A stretch of 38,872 bases of DNA from a virus, in IMG/VR virus record IMGVR_UViG_3300032323_001112, positions 1 to 38,872 of that record. One strand, written 5' to 3'. The position numbers and the translations under genes are program-made. The notes under the pieces are model-generated. The model was given only the letters and a program-made list of their open reading frames with translations, made no database searches and was not told the DNA's origin. Of the stretch, positions 1-7,938 are shown one piece after another. How positions within the stretch are numbered: the first letter of the stretch is position 1; each line of letters starts with the position of its first letter.

Positions 1-261
1 ATGAAAGAAATGTTTGAAGCTTCCGTTGACGGTGAAGCCTATGATATGGAACGTTGGGGACAATATTTCAAACCAGCAGGCATGGGTCAAGTTACAGGTG
101 ATCCTAACAAGCCCGCAGCCAGAGCTGCTGCTCCAGCTGACGACATTGACGACGAGCCAGCACCAGTTGCTGCTCCTAAGGCTACTACTTCAGCAGCCCC
201 AAGCGAAAATGCTAGCAAGGCACAAGACATCCTTGCCATGATTCGCAACCGTCAAAAATAA
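1..261 (+). CDS. 32: C-terminal end of probable ssDNA-binding protein gp32 (partial)
   Basis: The reading frame is open from the first base of the window, so the gene probably continues upstream. The 86 visible residues are a short conserved-looking segment (ERWGQYFKP) followed by a low-complexity Ala/Pro linker with an acidic patch (DDIDDEP, about residues 47-53) and a final short helix-like motif DILAMIRNRQ (76-85). A disordered acidic tail and a position just before uvsX fit the T4 single-stranded DNA-binding protein, whose tail recruits replication partners. No OB-fold is visible here, so the call rests on tail style and context. Another replication protein with a similar tail is possible. 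A perfect inverted repeat follows the stop codon. Confidence 0.5.
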   Translation: MKEMFEASVDGEAYDMERWGQYFKPAGMGQVTGDPNKPAARAAAPADDIDDEPAPVAAPKATTSAAPSENASKAQDILAMIRNRQK

Positions 262-275
262 TAACGATAAAGTAA

Positions 276-300
276 AGAGTGCGAGGCAATCTCGCACTCT
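276..300. terminator. Perfect 10-bp inverted repeat between gp32 and uvsX
   Basis: The arms AGAGTGCGAG (276-285) and CTCGCACTCT (291-300) are perfectly complementary around a 5-base loop. No T-tract follows on the + strand, so it may be an RNA stability or processing hairpin, or a weak terminator. It would separate the level of the abundant gp32 transcript from that of uvsX. Confidence 0.6.
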
Positions 301-318
301 CTTCACTACGGAGAATAT

Positions 319-1395
319 ATGTCGAAAGCATTTGATATTAGTAAGTTTAGAAAAAGTTTAACAAAAAGCATTGAAGGTCTAGGTGTAGGCTTTAATGATC
401 CCACTGACTGGGTTAGCACAGGCAACTATGCGCTTAACTATCTGATCAGCGGAGATTTTCATAAAGGCATTCCCCTAGGTAAGGTTACAGTATTTGCCGG
501 TGAATCTGGTGCAGGTAAAAGTTATATCTGTTCTGGTAACATGATCAAACATGCACAGGCTCAAGGGATCTATGTAGTTCTAGTTGACAGCGAAAACGCT
601 CTAGATCAAGCATGGTTAGAAGCATTGGGTGTAGACACCAGCGAAGATAAGTTATTGAAACTCAATATGGCTATGATCGATGATGTAGCAAAAACTATTG
701 TTGAGTTTATGAAAGAGTATCGTACTATGACCGAAGGCGATCGTCCTAAGGTTTTATTCGTGCTTGACTCATTGGGTATGTTGTTAACTCCAACCGACGT
801 TAACCAGTTTGAAGCAGGAGATCTCAAAGGTGATATGGGTAGAAAGCCAAAGGCACTTACAGCGTTGGTTCGTAACTGTGTTAATATGTTTGGTAGTTAC
901 AACGTCGGCTTGGTGGCTACTAATCACACATACGCTAGCCAAGACATGTTCGATCCTGACGACAAAATTTCAGGAGGACAAGGCTTCATTTACGCATCTT
1001 CTATCGTGGTTGCCATGAAGAAGCTGAAGTTAAAAGAGGACGAAGATGGTAATAAGATTTCAGAAGTCAAAGGTATTCGCGCTGCCTGTAAGATTATGAA
1101 AACACGTTACGCTAAGCCGTTTGAAAGCGTACAGGTTAAGATTCCTTATGAAACAGGTATGAATCCTTACAGCGGTCTAGTTGATCTCGCTGAAGGCAAA
1201 GGCATGTTAGTCAAGGACGGTAATAGACTTTCATATACTACCAATGACGGAGAAATCCTAAAGTTTTATAGGAAAGAGTGGGAGAGGAATGAAGCAGGTA
1301 GTTTAGATAAGCTGATGGAAGACATTTCTAAAAATGGCGAAAAATCACAATCTGAGATAACTACTGATGTCGAACCTCAACCGGAGAGCGCATAA
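319..1395 (+). CDS. uvsX: UvsX RecA-like recombinase
   Basis: T4-type RecA homologue that forms filaments on single-stranded DNA and drives strand exchange in recombination-dependent replication and repair. The 358 residues carry Walker A GESGAGKS (61-68), a SEN segment after VVLVD (about 91-93) where RecA proteins have the catalytic glutamate, Walker B VLFVLD (145-150), and an SGGQG segment typical of the DNA-binding loop region. The C-terminus is acidic and likely disordered. Length is close to T4 UvsX (about 390). The start is supported by CGGAG just upstream. The stop overlaps the next ATG by one base, so the downstream genes, including uvsY-like, are co-transcribed. Confidence 0.95.
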   Translation: MSKAFDISKFRKSLTKSIEGLGVGFNDPTDWVSTGNYALNYLISGDFHKGIPLGKVTVFAGESGAGKSYICSGNMIKHAQAQGIYVVLVDSENALDQAWLEALGVDTSEDKLLKLNMAMIDDVAKTIVEFMKEYRTMTEGDRPKVLFVLDSLGMLLTPTDVNQFEAGDLKGDMGRKPKALTALVRNCVNMFGSYNVGLVATNHTYASQDMFDPDDKISGGQGFIYASSIVVAMKKLKLKEDEDGNKISEVKGIRAACKIMKTRYAKPFESVQVKIPYETGMNPYSGLVDLAEGKGMLVKDGNRLSYTTNDGEILKFYRKEWERNEAGSLDKLMEDISKNGEKSQSEITTDVEPQPESA

Positions 1396-1634
1396 TGAAA
1401 GAAGACATAATCGCTGATATTTGGACTCTAGTCATCGAACATATTCCAGAAAAACATCGCAAGGATGTTGCCGCAGACTTTGTTAATACATTAATGGATC
1501 ATGGTATCAAAGAAAGTGTATTAGAAAGTTTACAAGGTGTAGATCCTTACCTTGATGATGCTATTGAATATGTTATCGATGATGAAGAAATCGAATATGA
1601 CGAAGAAGAATACGGCTACGATGACGAGGAATAA
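1395..1634 (+). CDS. Small acidic protein of the uvsX-uvsY operon
   Basis: I do not recognise this 79-residue protein. The N-terminal half looks helical (DIWTLVIEHIPEKHRKDV). The last 25 residues are almost all Asp, Glu and Tyr, ending in EEEYGYDDEE. The ATG shares a base with the uvsX stop and the gene ends directly against the GTG of the UvsY-like gene, so it is co-expressed with two recombination proteins. A strongly acidic tail in this setting could mimic DNA or contact the gp32/UvsX/UvsY machinery. That is inference only. Confidence 0.8.
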   Translation: MKEDIIADIWTLVIEHIPEKHRKDVAADFVNTLMDHGIKESVLESLQGVDPYLDDAIEYVIDDEEIEYDEEEYGYDDEE

Positions 1635-2090
1635 GTGAACTGGTACGATCGAGTTTCCAAAGATATTTCCTGTATACCAGATGCTGTAGCATATTATACA
1701 CAGGAACTTGACGCTGCAAAACTAGACACAAAAATCAGCGGACGACTTGAAAGAGTCTCTTCTGATATGCCTGGTATTGTTGAACAGAGATTCAATCAGC
1801 TTCAAGAAATCGAAGCGATACTCGAATATCTCAACATCGAACTTCGTAGACTTCGCAGTCAACATTTTCGCAAATATCTTGAAAACTATCAACGTAGCCT
1901 ATCCTCTAGAGACTGTGAAAAGTTTGTAGAAGGAGAGGCTGACGTTGTAGATTTTGAAAAGATCATTAACGATTTTGCCTTGCTTAGAAACAAATGGCTA
2001 GGCATTATCAAAGCATTAGATATTAAACAATGGCAGGTGGGTAATATTGTAAAACTTAGAACTGCCGGATTGGATGACGCAACGTTATGA
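1635..2090 (+). CDS. uvsY: UvsY-like recombination mediator
   Basis: Probable homologue of T4 UvsY, which loads UvsX onto gp32-coated single-stranded DNA. The 151 residues are predicted almost all-helical and rich in Arg, Lys and Glu. The segment around RLRSQHFRKYLENYQRSL (about 73-90) and the C-terminal LLRNKWLGIIKALDIKQW resemble the helical core of UvsY proteins (T4 UvsY has 137 residues). The gene starts with GTG, directly after the stop of the preceding gene. It ends overlapping the ATG of the sugar dehydrogenase by four bases. Family assignment comes from length, composition and its place next to uvsX rather than from a catalytic motif. Confidence 0.7.
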   Translation: MNWYDRVSKDISCIPDAVAYYTQELDAAKLDTKISGRLERVSSDMPGIVEQRFNQLQEIEAILEYLNIELRRLRSQHFRKYLENYQRSLSSRDCEKFVEGEADVVDFEKIINDFALLRNKWLGIIKALDIKQWQVGNIVKLRTAGLDDATL

Positions 2091-2860
2091 AAATAGGATT
2101 ATTTGGATTGGGGTATGTAGGAACTGCTGTGGCCCACACACATAGGAATCAAAATTTAATTATTAGAGATCCAAAGTTAGGAGATACATCAGCATCTTTA
2201 GAAGAAATTAAAAAATGCGATGCTATATATATTTGTGTTCCTACTCCGATGCTTGATAACGGCCATTGTGACGATTCGTATGTTAAATCAGTTCTTAAAG
2301 AATTAGATGATTATAAAAATGTCATTATATGTAAAAGTACAGTGCCTCCGGGTGTTTACTTAAGATTGCAAGATCAACATCCCAATCTAGTACACGCACC
2401 AGAGTTTCTTACAGCAGCCAACGCTACGGCTGATTATGAAAACTCAACTTGGGTATTGATCGGCGGAAATAAAAATCATTGCGAAAAAGCCGAAGAAGTT
2501 ATTAGATTAAGCACTATTAAGGCAACACTATATCATCATAGTGATATTGCTACAGCTAGTTTGTTTAAGTATATGGCCAACTCTTTTATGGCTACAAAAG
2601 TCACTTTTATGAATGATCTGTATCACCTTGCTCAGGCAGTTGGTGTAGATTGGAAAGAAATAAAAGAACTAGCAAAAAATGACTCTAGGCTAGGAACTAG
2701 CCATTGGGATGTTCCTGGGCCAGACGGTCAATACGGTTATGGTGGTGCTTGTTTTCCTAAAGATGTTTCTGCCATCGTTGAACATGGCCTCGATATAGGG
2801 ACTCCATTAAAGCTACTAGAATCTGTCAAAGAAATAAATTCTTTACACAGACTTAGATAA
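2087..2860 (+). CDS. UDP-glucose/GDP-mannose dehydrogenase family protein, C-terminally shortened
   Basis: NAD-dependent sugar-nucleotide dehydrogenase family, which oxidises the C6 hydroxyl of UDP-glucose, UDP-HexNAc or GDP-mannose to a carboxylate. Visible motifs are the Rossmann loop GLGYVG (7-12), CVPTP (50-54), STVPPG (84-89), PEFL (105-108), the central helix KYMANSFMATKVTFMND (161-177) and the catalytic cysteine loop GGACFPKD (219-226, Cys222). Family members are usually 390-450 residues. This one stops at 257, soon after the cysteine loop, so the C-terminal nucleotide-sugar binding domain is missing. Its ATG overlaps the UvsY-like stop, and its 3' end runs 18 bases into the convergent epimerase gene. 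Activity without the last domain is uncertain. Confidence 0.85.
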   Translation: MKIGLFGLGYVGTAVAHTHRNQNLIIRDPKLGDTSASLEEIKKCDAIYICVPTPMLDNGHCDDSYVKSVLKELDDYKNVIICKSTVPPGVYLRLQDQHPNLVHAPEFLTAANATADYENSTWVLIGGNKNHCEKAEEVIRLSTIKATLYHHSDIATASLFKYMANSFMATKVTFMNDLYHLAQAVGVDWKEIKELAKNDSRLGTSHWDVPGPDGQYGYGGACFPKDVSAIVEHGLDIGTPLKLLESVKEINSLHRLR

Positions 2861-3751
2861 GTTTTCTTTGATGTAATCTTCGATATTTTTTGTAGCTTCC
2901 CAACCAAATACTTCTTTAATTTTTGAGTTGTTAGCTAATGTAATATATGCTTCTGCTTTTCTAGGCTCGATCATTCTGATATTAGAGCTAATCATATTCG
3001 CTAATTCTAATACCGAATGATTTCTGCCTGTGCCGACATTAAAAACTTCTCCGTAATTATCGTGATTGTCGATGTTCATTGCTAACAGATTAGCTTGGAT
3101 AACATCCTCGACATGTGTAAAGTCTCTTCTTTGAGTTCCGTCTGGAACTATTGTAAGGGGTTCGTTGGCAAAATATTGTCTTAAAAATAAACCAACAACA
3201 GGTGCATATGGACCTTTTAGTGGTTCTCTCGGACCATACACATTAAAATATCTAAAAATAATAGTTTTTAATCCAAATAGTTTAGTATACATTGAACAAA
3301 GTTTTTCGCCAGACACCTTAGATACTGAATAGGGATTGAGACAATCATCTGGCATGTTTTCACTAAGTGGCGGATCATTTTTTAATCCGTATCCTGAAGA
3401 AGTTGAGCTATAGATAACTTTTTTAACTCCGGCTTCTCTTGAACATTGTAGTACAGTGCCAGTTCCGAGTGTATTAGTTTTAATAGTTAATAACGGATTT
3501 AACAGAGTAGGTTGTATTCTTGATTCAGCTGCACAATGAAAAACATAGTCTGTGTTTTCGTATAATTCTCTAGTATTTTCATAATCGGCAACATCTAACT
3601 TGTAGTATTTTGCATTTGGATTATAATAAAAAGATTCATGAACTTGGGAAGTTTCTGTATCTAAAACTATCACATCGTGTCCTTGATTAACAAGGTTATC
3701 GACAATATGTGAACCAATAAATCCCGCGCCGCCAGTTACTATAGACTTCAT
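2843..3751 (-). CDS. NAD-dependent nucleotide-sugar epimerase/dehydratase (extended SDR)
   Basis: Extended short-chain dehydrogenase acting on a nucleotide sugar, most like UDP-glucose 4-epimerase or UDP-glucuronate epimerase enzymes. The 302 residues begin with the NAD-binding motif GGAGFIG (7-13). The catalytic pair is YSVSK (Tyr141, Lys145), with a preceding Ser/Thr strand IYSSTSSGYG (113-122) and the substrate motif RYFNVYGPRE (167-176). The length is normal and all core residues are present. The gene is on the opposite strand to its neighbours and has its own upstream late-type box (GATAAATA) and an AAAGGAG ribosome site. It probably supplies an activated sugar to the neighbouring glycosyltransferases. 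The exact substrate cannot be read from the sequence. Confidence 0.88.
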   Translation of the reverse strand: MKSIVTGGAGFIGSHIVDNLVNQGHDVIVLDTETSQVHESFYYNPNAKYYKLDVADYENTRELYENTDYVFHCAAESRIQPTLLNPLLTIKTNTLGTGTVLQCSREAGVKKVIYSSTSSGYGLKNDPPLSENMPDDCLNPYSVSKVSGEKLCSMYTKLFGLKTIIFRYFNVYGPREPLKGPYAPVVGLFLRQYFANEPLTIVPDGTQRRDFTHVEDVIQANLLAMNIDNHDNYGEVFNVGTGRNHSVLELANMISSNIRMIEPRKAEAYITLANNSKIKEVFGWEATKNIEDYIKENLSKSV

Positions 3752-3767
3752 AAAAACTCCTTTATAA

Positions 3768-3775
3768 TATTTATC
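3768..3775 (-). promoter_or_regulatory. Late-type promoter box GATAAATA before the epimerase gene
   Basis: On the - strand this reads GATAAATA, 7 of 8 matches to the T4 late consensus TATAAATA. It lies about 17 bases upstream of the epimerase ATG at 3751. T4 late transcription uses this box with a phage sigma factor. Assignment is by motif and position only. Confidence 0.5.
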
Positions 3776-3817
3776 TAATTAACTGCTAGGTAAATAGAGA
3801 ATAACAAAAGGATTGAG

Positions 3818-4378
3818 ATGAATCATTTTTATCAAAATATTGAAGGTTTTATGGGGTATAAGAACACGGCTATGTTAGATATAGCTATTTCAAAAATGCC
3901 TTCTAGTTGCACGTGGGTGGAAGTTGGGGCATGGACTGGAAAATCTGTAGCATATACGGCAGTAGAACTTGTCAATCAAAATAAATTTGGAAAGTTTTAT
4001 GCTGTAGATACTTGGGACGGTGGTATTGAACTTCAAGAATATGAAATAGTTAAAAATAAAAGTCTTAAAGAAGTTTTTTTTAAAAATATCGAACCTTTAA
4101 AAAATATGATTCAAACTATTGAATCGTTAAGTTGGGATGCCGCAGACAAATTTGAAAACGAGTCTGTAGATTTTTGTTATTTAGACGCCGGCCATACATA
4201 CGAATGTGTTTCAAAGGATTTAGAATCTTGGTTTCCAAAAATAAAAACCGGTTCTTATTTTGGCGGTGATGATTATACAAAAGAATTTCCAGGACTACAA
4301 CGAGCTGTTGATGAGTTTTTTAAATCAAAAAATTTAAAAGTTGAAAAAATTGGAAGATGCTGGTTGATTCAAAAATGA
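3818..4378 (+). CDS. Class I SAM-dependent methyltransferase (Methyltransf_24-like)
   Basis: Probable S-adenosylmethionine-dependent methyltransferase of the small type found in polysaccharide clusters. Motif I is VEVGAWTGKS (34-43), the acidic end of the next strand is YAVDTWDGG (61-69), and motif IV-like YLDAGHTYE (121-129) is followed by a GGDDY turn (149-153). At 186 residues it is a complete minimal fold. An AAAGGATTGAG ribosome site precedes the ATG. The stop overlaps the next gene's ATG in an ATGA junction, so it is translated with the GT25-like gene and probably methylates a sugar of the same glycan. The substrate is unknown. Confidence 0.8.
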   Translation: MNHFYQNIEGFMGYKNTAMLDIAISKMPSSCTWVEVGAWTGKSVAYTAVELVNQNKFGKFYAVDTWDGGIELQEYEIVKNKSLKEVFFKNIEPLKNMIQTIESLSWDAADKFENESVDFCYLDAGHTYECVSKDLESWFPKIKTGSYFGGDDYTKEFPGLQRAVDEFFKSKNLKVEKIGRCWLIQK

Positions 4379-4959
4379 AACATCCTAAAACTTTTTGCAT
4401 AGGTTTAAAAAATCATTCTGTAAGTGAAAAACTTTTAAATCAATGTTTGATTTCAGCCGATCACTTTTCTTGGGATATTGAAACTTTCTGGGGAATAAAT
4501 GGAAAAGAAATCAACTTAGATACCTGGAGTAGTCTTGGCGTACTCCCCCCGCAGTCTAAAAAATTTCGTGAATCTTTAGGAATGCAAGGTTGTTTTCTAA
4601 GTCATTTTATACTGTGGGAAAAATGTTTTAGATTGCAAGAGCCTTTTATAGTTCTCGAACATGATGCAATAATATCTAGCCCATTAGAAGATTTTGACGA
4701 CAATGCCGATTTAATAAAGCTTCATAAACCGACTAGCAATATCAGATTTAATGACGACACAGGATATTGGAATTTTGGAACTCATGGATACTATATTAAA
4801 CCGGTTGGTGCAGAAAAACTGATTTCGTGGGTAAAACAAAATTACCCCTATAATCCAGATATTCTTATAGGAAGCCTTGTACTAAACTGGAAAAATCTAG
4901 ATAAAGATATTGTGTCTATTAATAAAGAAAATATTTCAACAACAACTAACTTATCATGA
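4375..4959 (+). CDS. Glycosyltransferase family 25-like (LPS-type)
   Basis: The 194-residue protein matches the GT25 family, which transfers galactose or glucose during lipopolysaccharide synthesis. It has the signature GCFLSHFILWEKC (72-84) followed by FIVLEHDAII (91-100), corresponding to the family's GCxLSHxxxW and VLEDD blocks. I start it at the ATG overlapping the methyltransferase stop (ATGA), rather than at an ATG six codons upstream inside that gene. It overlaps the following gene by four bases. The family consensus EDD reads EHD here (residues 95-97), a change at the presumed metal-binding site worth noting. Confidence 0.8.
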   Translation: MKHPKTFCIGLKNHSVSEKLLNQCLISADHFSWDIETFWGINGKEINLDTWSSLGVLPPQSKKFRESLGMQGCFLSHFILWEKCFRLQEPFIVLEHDAIISSPLEDFDDNADLIKLHKPTSNIRFNDDTGYWNFGTHGYYIKPVGAEKLISWVKQNYPYNPDILIGSLVLNWKNLDKDIVSINKENISTTTNLS

Positions 4960-5822
4960 AAATTATTGACGCATTTACATTTTTAAATGAAGTTGAGCTA
5001 GTTAAAGCTCGATTAGAATATCTTAATCCGTATGTTACAGATTTTGTTATTATAGAAAGCAACCAAACCTGGAGGCATCAAAAAAATGAACCTTTTTTTA
5101 AAACAATCATTCCTACGCTTCCTCAAGAAATTCAAAATAAGATTCATCATGTAGTCGCAGAATGGCCAGACGAGTGGTTAGAGGACGAAGATGGTGTTCA
5201 GGCTAAGTGGGTTGAAAACGGTACTAGAGAACACGCTCTATATGAAATTCAAAAATTTGCTAGCGCAGATGATTGGGTAATAATGAATGATCTGGATGAG
5301 TTTTGGGATCCGAAAAAATGGAACGAAGCTGTAGACTTATATAACGAACATGGTCAACTAGTCTGGGTACATAATAACAGAGTATGTTTTGTAGATTGGG
5401 AAACTAGAGGTTACAAAGAGTGGCCGGGATCAAAAATGGCAAAATTTAAAGATATTATTACCATGGCTGACTTTTATTGTAGTAAAAATAAAGCTCTTCG
5501 CGGTCTCGAAGAGGGTAGAAAAACAAAGTTTTTTCCAGTATACGGTGGATGGCATTTTTCAAAAATGGGAGACGAGGCTACTAAGGCTAAACTAATGGGG
5601 TCAATACGAGAGTGGAGAACATGGGAAACTAAAATAGGAATGACTGCTGATCAAGCTGCCAAAGAAATATTTAATGGCAAGGGTTGGGATAGTGTAACAA
5701 AGAAAAAGAAAATAGCCGCAGAACCAGTTGGGTTAAAAGGGTTAACTGAAGAAGTCACAACAATATTAAAAAAATACAGCATATTATGGAGTAATGGTAT
5801 GCCAACCCACAGAAGAAAATAG
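4956..5822 (+). CDS. Glycosyltransferase family 17-like
   Basis: This 288-residue protein resembles GT17 (beta-1,4-N-acetylglucosaminyltransferase-III type) proteins, which are scattered through bacterial and large-phage glycan clusters. The N-terminus IDAFTFLNEVELVKARLEYL (4-23) and VIIESNQTW (31-39) are typical of the family. The donor and metal site is probably MNDLDEFWDP (110-119), and a histidine-containing GGWHFS segment lies near residue 200. The ATG overlaps the previous stop by four bases. The 3' end is directly adjacent to the convergent FkbM gene. It probably adds one residue of a surface glycan. The acceptor is unknown. Confidence 0.82.
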   Translation: MKIIDAFTFLNEVELVKARLEYLNPYVTDFVIIESNQTWRHQKNEPFFKTIIPTLPQEIQNKIHHVVAEWPDEWLEDEDGVQAKWVENGTREHALYEIQKFASADDWVIMNDLDEFWDPKKWNEAVDLYNEHGQLVWVHNNRVCFVDWETRGYKEWPGSKMAKFKDIITMADFYCSKNKALRGLEEGRKTKFFPVYGGWHFSKMGDEATKAKLMGSIREWRTWETKIGMTADQAAKEIFNGKGWDSVTKKKKIAAEPVGLKGLTEEVTTILKKYSILWSNGMPTHRRK

Positions 5823-6416
5823 TTAGTTTTTATACCAGAGAAGATCAACACCTTGACTTAGAATACAATGATAACCTATCGAAGTCATATATTCCGAATA
5901 AGTTTTATCATTATAAAAATATAAATGATTATCCTCTAAACAGATATAAGATATTTTTTGTATTCCCCAATCGATACTTTTTAAAATTTCTAGTTCGGAT
6001 CCTTCAGTATCTAACTGTAAGTAATCTATGTGATTGGGTAAATCAAGACTATCCCAAGTTACAGTTTCTATCTCAATAACATGTGTATCTCTTTGATCGT
6101 ATCTTTCTTTATGTAGTTGACTATGAAAATCTGATAATCCGTTGCATGCCGGGTCGTCTTTAAATATAGTAAATTTAGATTTTTCATTTTTATTAGAAAC
6201 AGCAACATTTAAACATCTACACCTTCTATAGGAAATCAGTTCTTTGAAACTCTCCGGAGTTGGTTCGATACAAACCCCATTCCATCCCGCATTTTCTAAG
6301 ATATTTGTGCTATTCTTTTTGTGTCCGTTCCATGCTCCTAATTCTACATAGAATCCAGGTTTTCTATGCTTCCAAATAGCATCTAAAAATATCTGAGTCA
6401 TTCGCGGGTGCTTCAT
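5823..6416 (-). CDS. FkbM-family methyltransferase
   Basis: SAM-dependent O-methyltransferase of the FkbM type, common in O-antigen and capsule clusters where it caps sugars. Motif I is FYVELGAWNGHKKNST (22-37), EPTP (51-54) marks the acidic residue that binds the SAM ribose, and the family signature YLQLDTEGSELEILK (132-146) is present. At 197 residues it is the compact single-domain form. It is transcribed opposite to its neighbours from a shared intergenic region (6417-6466) that contains divergent late-type boxes. Methylation of a terminal sugar is the likely role. Confidence 0.88.
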   Translation of the reverse strand: MKHPRMTQIFLDAIWKHRKPGFYVELGAWNGHKKNSTNILENAGWNGVCIEPTPESFKELISYRRCRCLNVAVSNKNEKSKFTIFKDDPACNGLSDFHSQLHKERYDQRDTHVIEIETVTWDSLDLPNHIDYLQLDTEGSELEILKSIDWGIQKISYICLEDNHLYFYNDKTYSEYMTSIGYHCILSQGVDLLWYKN

Positions 6417-6433
6417 AAAATCTCCAATTTTTA

Positions 6434-6441
6434 TATTTATG
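6434..6441 (-). promoter_or_regulatory. Late-type promoter box CATAAATA for the FkbM gene
   Basis: On the - strand this reads CATAAATA (7 of 8 to the T4 late consensus), 17 bases upstream of the FkbM ATG at 6416. It forms a divergent pair with the box at 6455-6462. Confidence 0.5.
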
Positions 6442-6454
6442 CATTATATGCCCA

Positions 6455-6462
6455 GATAAATA
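6455..6462 (+). promoter_or_regulatory. Late-type promoter box GATAAATA for the 6467 glycosyltransferase
   Basis: GATAAATA (7 of 8 to TATAAATA) lies 4 bases before the ATG at 6467. Transcription would therefore start near or just past the ATG unless an internal start is used. It is the divergent partner of the box at 6434-6441. Confidence 0.45.
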
Positions 6463-6466
6463 TCCC

Positions 6467-7171
6467 ATGACATATCGTATAGCTTGGTCCGGGTTATCAG
6501 ATTTACAATACTGGAAAAACATTGCCCAATATTGCGTCCCTTCATGGAAAGATCTTCCAGGGGATAAATTTTTGATTACAGATTTTGACCTCATAGAAGG
6601 TGACATTAATATAATCAAATGGAACGAAGTTGCCGATGTGACTCAAGGATTTCCGGTAAAATTTTCAAAGAGTAATAAGCAAACAAACTTTTGGAGAAAA
6701 ATGAAATCTCAAGTTTGGGCTATTAAAAACTTAAAAGATTATGATTTTTTAATCTTATTAGATACAGATATAGAGACATATAATTTTAATCGTGAAGATT
6801 TTTTTAGTCTTATTAATCAGATCGATAAAGAAAATCCAGTATGGTCTATTGGCTCTTCTACTAACGGGATAGATGCCGGTTTTATTATTATTAATTTTAA
6901 AAATAAAGTTTTAATGGACTTAATAGATGAATATGAAAAATATTGGGAAGAAGGACATATTTTATCTCTTCCTAACGGTTACGACGGAGACGTAGTTCAA
7001 GATATGATAAAAACATATCAACCCTTATTGATTCCAAATATTAATACTGACTTTGGTCAATATTATTACAAAATAGGTTTGTATCATTGGGGCAGTAAAA
7101 TATCTAAACCAATACGTAGAAGCCTAATAAACAGTTCCGAATATATAAAAGAAAAAGTTAAAAATATATGA
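6467..7171 (+). CDS. DxD glycosyltransferase-like protein
   Basis: Probable GT-A-fold glycosyltransferase of 234 residues. The metal and nucleotide-sugar site is FLILLDTDIE (94-103, DTD at 99-101). It is clearly paralogous to the C-terminal half of the 487-residue protein at 8731. Shared blocks are AQ(x)3PSWK(x)LPG (here 20-32) and FW(+)K(x)3Q(x)WA (here 75-85), both in the same order before the DxD. The C-terminal HWGSKISKP may be the histidine-containing end of the active site. It is co-translated with the nucleotidyltransferase-cupin gene through a 4-base overlap. Base composition is very AT-rich. Confidence 0.75.
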   Translation: MTYRIAWSGLSDLQYWKNIAQYCVPSWKDLPGDKFLITDFDLIEGDINIIKWNEVADVTQGFPVKFSKSNKQTNFWRKMKSQVWAIKNLKDYDFLILLDTDIETYNFNREDFFSLINQIDKENPVWSIGSSTNGIDAGFIIINFKNKVLMDLIDEYEKYWEEGHILSLPNGYDGDVVQDMIKTYQPLLIPNINTDFGQYYYKIGLYHWGSKISKPIRRSLINSSEYIKEKVKNI

Positions 7172-7938
7172 AAAAAGTTGTCCTTGTCACTGGAGGGTTT
7201 GATCCTATTCACTCTGGGCATATTGCTTATTTTAAAGCAGCTAAAGAACTTGGCGATTCGTTGATCGTCGGTTTAAATTCTGACCAGTGGCTGCGTCGAA
7301 AGAAAGGCCAGGAGTTTATGCCTTGGGAAGAACGTGCAACTATTATCGACTCACTGCACACCGTCGACAGAGTCATTAACTTTGACGACAGCGACAATAG
7401 TGCTAAAGATGCCATTAAAAAAGTTAGAGCAATATATCCACAGGCTCAGATTATCTTTGCCAACGGCGGGGATCGAACAAAAGAAAATATCCCAGAGATG
7501 GATCTACTTCAAGAAATGCTTCACTTAGACTTTGTATTCGGAGTCGGCGGCGCACACAAAATGAACTCTAGTTCGTGGATCTTACAAGAATGGAAAGCTC
7601 CTAAAACAGAACGTCAATGGGGATACTATCGTGTATTGCATGAGAATGGTCGAGAAGTTAAACTAAAAGAACTTACAGTTGAACCTGGTAAAAGTCTAAG
7701 CATGCAACGACACAAGGATCGAGCAGAGCATTGGTTTGTAGCAGAAGGCACCGCCGCTGTTTATACTATAAATCGCAGTACTGATGCTGAACTGTTGGGA
7801 ACGTTCAATAAGTTTGACCATATACATATTAAAAGAACAGAATGGCACCAACTCTGTAACGAAACTGATCAACCTTTGAAGATCATCGAAATACAGTACG
7901 GTGAGAACTGCATAGAAGAAGACATTGAAAGACGATGA
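7168..7938 (+). CDS. HldE-type nucleotidyltransferase fused to mannose-6-phosphate-isomerase-type cupin
   Basis: Two enzyme-like domains in one 256-residue chain. Residues 1 to about 140 form a cytidylyltransferase-fold domain close to the nucleotidyltransferase half of HldE/RfaE: GGFDPIHSGH (9-18, the HxGH motif), a KKGQEFMPWEERATII block, an ANGGDRT turn, and MNSSSWIL as the C-terminal ISSxxI-like motif. Residues from about 148 resemble the cupin of type II phosphomannose isomerases: ERQWGYYRVL, KELTVEPGKSLSMQRHKDRAEHW and WHQLCN, with likely metal ligands in the HKDRAEHW segment. Such a chain could couple sugar-phosphate isomerisation to activation. It lies within a glycosyltransferase operon and overlaps both neighbours by four bases. 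Confidence 0.85.
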   Translation: MKKVVLVTGGFDPIHSGHIAYFKAAKELGDSLIVGLNSDQWLRRKKGQEFMPWEERATIIDSLHTVDRVINFDDSDNSAKDAIKKVRAIYPQAQIIFANGGDRTKENIPEMDLLQEMLHLDFVFGVGGAHKMNSSSWILQEWKAPKTERQWGYYRVLHENGREVKLKELTVEPGKSLSMQRHKDRAEHWFVAEGTAAVYTINRSTDAELLGTFNKFDHIHIKRTEWHQLCNETDQPLKIIEIQYGENCIEEDIERR

